A stretch of 64,000 nt of DNA from Bacteroides mediterraneensis (GTDB lineage: Bacteria > Bacteroidota > Bacteroidia > Bacteroidales > Bacteroidaceae), in assembly GCF_016900355.1 (NCBI RefSeq), contig NZ_JACJKA010000016.1:1-64000 (forward strand), read 5' to 3'. The stretch's first letter is position 1, and each line of letters starts with the position of its first letter. The notes beneath the pieces were generated by a model, which worked only from the letters and a program-made list of their open reading frames with translations, did not search any database and was not told the DNA's origin. Below, one piece after another: positions 61,947 to 64,000 of the stretch. A program made the position numbers and the translations under genes.

Positions 61947-63234
61947 TACATTACATTATTCATCTGAATCTGATATAATCAGATTTCAAGAAGAAAGACT
62001 AAAGGAAACATTGGAGTACCTATCACAGAATTCTCCATTTTATAAGAGAATGTTTAAGGAAAATAATATAGACATCAGCCAAATAAAACATTTGTCAGAT
62101 CTTCAAAAATTACCTGTTACAACGAAAGAGGACTTACAGAAACGTAACAATGAGTTTATCTGTATAGATAAAGAAAGTATAATAGATTACGTTACAACAT
62201 CAGGAACATTGGGAGAGCCAGTAACTTTTGCTCTGTCCAATAATGATTTAGACCGACTGGCCTATAATGAAGCCAGTTCCTTTACCATGGCAGGTTGCAA
62301 GAAAGGTGATATCATACAATTGATGACGACAATAGACAGAAGGTTTATGGCCGGACTTGCATACTTCTTAGGTGCGCGAGAACTAGGTTGTGGTATAATT
62401 CGTGTTGGAAACGGTATTCCAGAACTGCAATGGGATACTATACAAAGAGTTTCTCCAAATGTATGTATCGTAGTACCGTCATTCTTGATGAAACTAATCA
62501 AATATGCCGAAGAGAATGGAATTGACTATAATAACTCTTCATTAAAAAAGGCTATCTGTATAGGAGAAGCCTTAAGAACACCAACAGGCGAATACACTAC
62601 GTTAGGGAAAAAAATATCAGAAAAATGGCCTAATCTGGAGCTGTTCTCAACATATGCTTCTACAGAAATGCAATCCTCATATACTGAATGTCAAGAACAC
62701 AGTGGATGTCATATCCCTACAGATCTCATATTGGTTGAAATGCTTGATGATAATAATAATCCTGTTCCTGATGGCCAACCGGGAGAGGTTACGATTACGA
62801 CACTTGGAGTTGAAGCAATGCCTTTATTGCGTTTTAAGACTGGGGATATATGTATAAAACAAAGTAGCAAATGCTCATGTGGTCGCAATAGTGCAAGATT
62901 AAGTTCCGTTATAGGAAGAAGAGGACAGATGATTAAATTTAAGGGAACAACTTTATATCCTCCTGCATTATTTGATATTTTGGACAATATACCTGAGGTA
63001 GAGAACTATCTTGTTGAAGTTTTTACCAATACACTTGGTACAGACCAAATTCAAATTAAAATAGGAAGCAAGAATCAGAATGATGCATTTATCAAGCAGA
63101 TAAAAGATGTTTTCCGCTCAAAAGTAAGGGTTGCACCAGATATATGTTTTGTTCCGGTTGAACTCATAGCAAGACAACAACATCCTGAAATGAGCCGAAA
63201 ACCTATTAAGTTTTTTGATTTGAGAAATAATTAG
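61933..63234 (+). CDS. PaaK-like acyl-CoA/ACP ligase (adenylate-forming)
   Basis: 433 residues. The P-loop TTSGTLGEP (88-96), STYASTEMQSS, the LLRFKTGD motif, and Cys-rich KCSCGRNS are typical of phenylacetate-CoA-ligase-like enzymes. It probably activates the aryl acid made by the ammonia-lyase (coumarate) and hands it to CoA or ACP as the starter. It is the last biosynthetic gene; a promoter for the next gene lies right after its stop. Confidence 0.9.
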   Translation: MIKNSTLHYSSESDIIRFQEERLKETLEYLSQNSPFYKRMFKENNIDISQIKHLSDLQKLPVTTKEDLQKRNNEFICIDKESIIDYVTTSGTLGEPVTFALSNNDLDRLAYNEASSFTMAGCKKGDIIQLMTTIDRRFMAGLAYFLGARELGCGIIRVGNGIPELQWDTIQRVSPNVCIVVPSFLMKLIKYAEENGIDYNNSSLKKAICIGEALRTPTGEYTTLGKKISEKWPNLELFSTYASTEMQSSYTECQEHSGCHIPTDLILVEMLDDNNNPVPDGQPGEVTITTLGVEAMPLLRFKTGDICIKQSSKCSCGRNSARLSSVIGRRGQMIKFKGTTLYPPALFDILDNIPEVENYLVEVFTNTLGTDQIQIKIGSKNQNDAFIKQIKDVFRSKVRVAPDICFVPVELIARQQHPEMSRKPIKFFDLRNN

Positions 63235-63242
63235 TATATTTG
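63214..63242 (+). promoter_or_regulatory. Separate promoter of the last gene
   Basis: TTTG (63214-63217), 17 nt, TATATTTG (63235-63242), with the start at 63290. Confidence 0.55.
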
Positions 63243-63289
63243 TATATCTTATAATTAACTCATAATTAATAATTTAATTTTTTAAAGTT

Positions 63290-63856
63290 ATGAAGAAGAA
63301 AATTTTATTCTCACTCCTGCTTTTATTTAGCATATTGGTAGTTAATGCAAAAAGTACAGAATCTGTATATGTTTACGGGGTTGATTATTCTTCTGTAAAA
63401 GTATATGGTGCCGAAGAAACAGAAGACCAGTTTAAAAATGCATTCGAAGGCATAAATCTTCTGTTAATGAATGAAGCAAAAAAATATGATTTCACTGATA
63501 TAGTAGGTGAAAACAATAAATTAAAACTAGAAATGATTCTTAATTCTACTAAAGAGTGTGATTTTTCTAATATTAAGACTCTGGATAAAGATATTGAACC
63601 AATAAATATAGCTGAAAAAATAAAGAATTATCCAATAAAGGAGACATCAGGAGAAGGATTTATTGTTATAGCTACCTTATTGGATAAATCAGCAAATAAA
63701 GCAACCTATAAAGTCGTTCTTTTTGATGTTGAAACAAGAGAGATATTAAAGGAAGAAGAATTCACAAGTAAAGCAGGAGGCTTTGGTTTGAGAAACTTCT
63801 GGGCTAAAACAATATACTCATTAACTAAGAAGTTTGAGTTTGATAAAAAGAAATAA
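63290..63856 (+). CDS. Exported hypothetical protein at the end of the cluster
   Basis: 188 residues. A signal peptide (ends near VVNAK) is followed by a domain with VYVYGVDYSSVKVYGAEETE and VVLFDVETREILKEEEFTSK. It looks like a small periplasmic or outer-membrane-associated protein; no family named. It has its own promoter as well as possible read-through from the operon, and is followed by a perfect hairpin. It may assist envelope placement of the product. Confidence 0.78.
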   Translation: MKKKILFSLLLLFSILVVNAKSTESVYVYGVDYSSVKVYGAEETEDQFKNAFEGINLLLMNEAKKYDFTDIVGENNKLKLEMILNSTKECDFSNIKTLDKDIEPINIAEKIKNYPIKETSGEGFIVIATLLDKSANKATYKVVLFDVETREILKEEEFTSKAGGFGLRNFWAKTIYSLTKKFEFDKKK

Positions 63857-63873
63857 TATAAGAAAGGGTTATC

Positions 63874-63918
63874 AAGAACCACCATAGACCATATTGGATA
63901 TAGTTTATGGTGGTTCTT
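63874..63918 (+). terminator. Hairpin ending the biosynthetic region
   Basis: Perfect 13-nt arms AAGAACCACCATA/TATGGTGGTTCTT with a 19-nt loop. The T run is weak. Nothing further is evident up to 64000. Confidence 0.6.
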
Positions 63919-64000
63919 ATACTTACATTACATATTATTAAAATTGTTGGATTTTTAGTTTTCTATATTATCTAAAGTTTTTAAATACGAAAATATCTCT

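Noticed and set aside
1-64000. tRNA, rRNA, transposase genes or a recognisable toxin-antitoxin pair
   Set aside because: I looked on both strands and saw no cloverleaf or rRNA-like sequence, no DDE transposase and no clear toxin-antitoxin pair. Unrecognised small genes could hide the last.

Overview
The window looks like a large piece of a conjugative plasmid from a gut-type Bacteroidales bacterium (Bacteroides, Phocaeicola, Parabacteroides or a relative). Three things support this. Promoters throughout have the Bacteroidota form TTTG - about 19 nt - TAnnTTTG. The transfer genes are of the Bacteroidetes TraE-TraO type (DUF4133, DUF4134, DUF4138, DUF4141). Replication, partition, mobilisation and transfer modules follow one another. 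Species cannot be named from sequence alone. Base 1 coincides exactly with the start codon of a repeated gene leader, so a related minus-strand gene probably continues off the left edge.

Layout. (1) 1-7.5 kb: accessory genes. These include a winged-helix protein, plasmid hypotheticals, a cluster of probable small transcripts (3.47-3.89 kb), an umuDC-type SOS mutagenesis operon broken by an insertion that left a second, intact umuC, and an HU-like protein. (2) 7.5-10.3 kb: MobC-like accessory protein, relaxase and a probable oriT. (3) 10.7-14.8 kb: ParA and its partner, an iteron origin with 32-bp phasing, the Rep initiator, and a Crp/Fnr regulator behind a strongly structured leader. (4) 14.9-31.3 kb: a plus-strand transfer operon (TraO, TraE, TraF, VirB4-like TraG, TraI, TraJ, TraK, TraM, TraN, ArdC-like metalloprotease, SSB, coupling ATPase), then a lipoprotein and a toprim protein. 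(5) 31.3-41.3 kb: short minus-strand operons (SLOG + phosphoribosyltransferase-like pair; SSB-like; small membrane protein + PcfK + PcfJ; two small conserved proteins) separated by long gene-free stretches. (6) 41.3-63.9 kb: one plus-strand operon of about 22 kb encoding an aryl-polyene/flexirubin-type polyketide-lipid pathway.

Two things stand out. First, each minus-strand operon of region 5, and the left edge of the window, has a 190-260 nt imperfect inverted repeat just upstream. A Bacteroidota -7 box sits in the right arm, pointing to the hairpin base. This is the geometry of single-stranded-DNA promoters (Frpo type) that express genes from the incoming strand during conjugation. Beside them lies a family of GC-rich, structured, non-coding sequences with a shared 3' motif. 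Second, the polyketide operon carries an ammonia-lyase, a CoA-ligase-like starter enzyme, three active-looking ketosynthases plus a Cys-less ketosynthase-like protein, two ACPs, a ketoreductase, two dehydratase-like hotdog proteins, thioesterase, methyl- and acyltransferases, LolA, and an MMPL exporter fused to an acyltransferase and a methyltransferase. It therefore seems to encode synthesis and envelope delivery of an aryl-capped polyene lipid, and it is carried on a transferable element.
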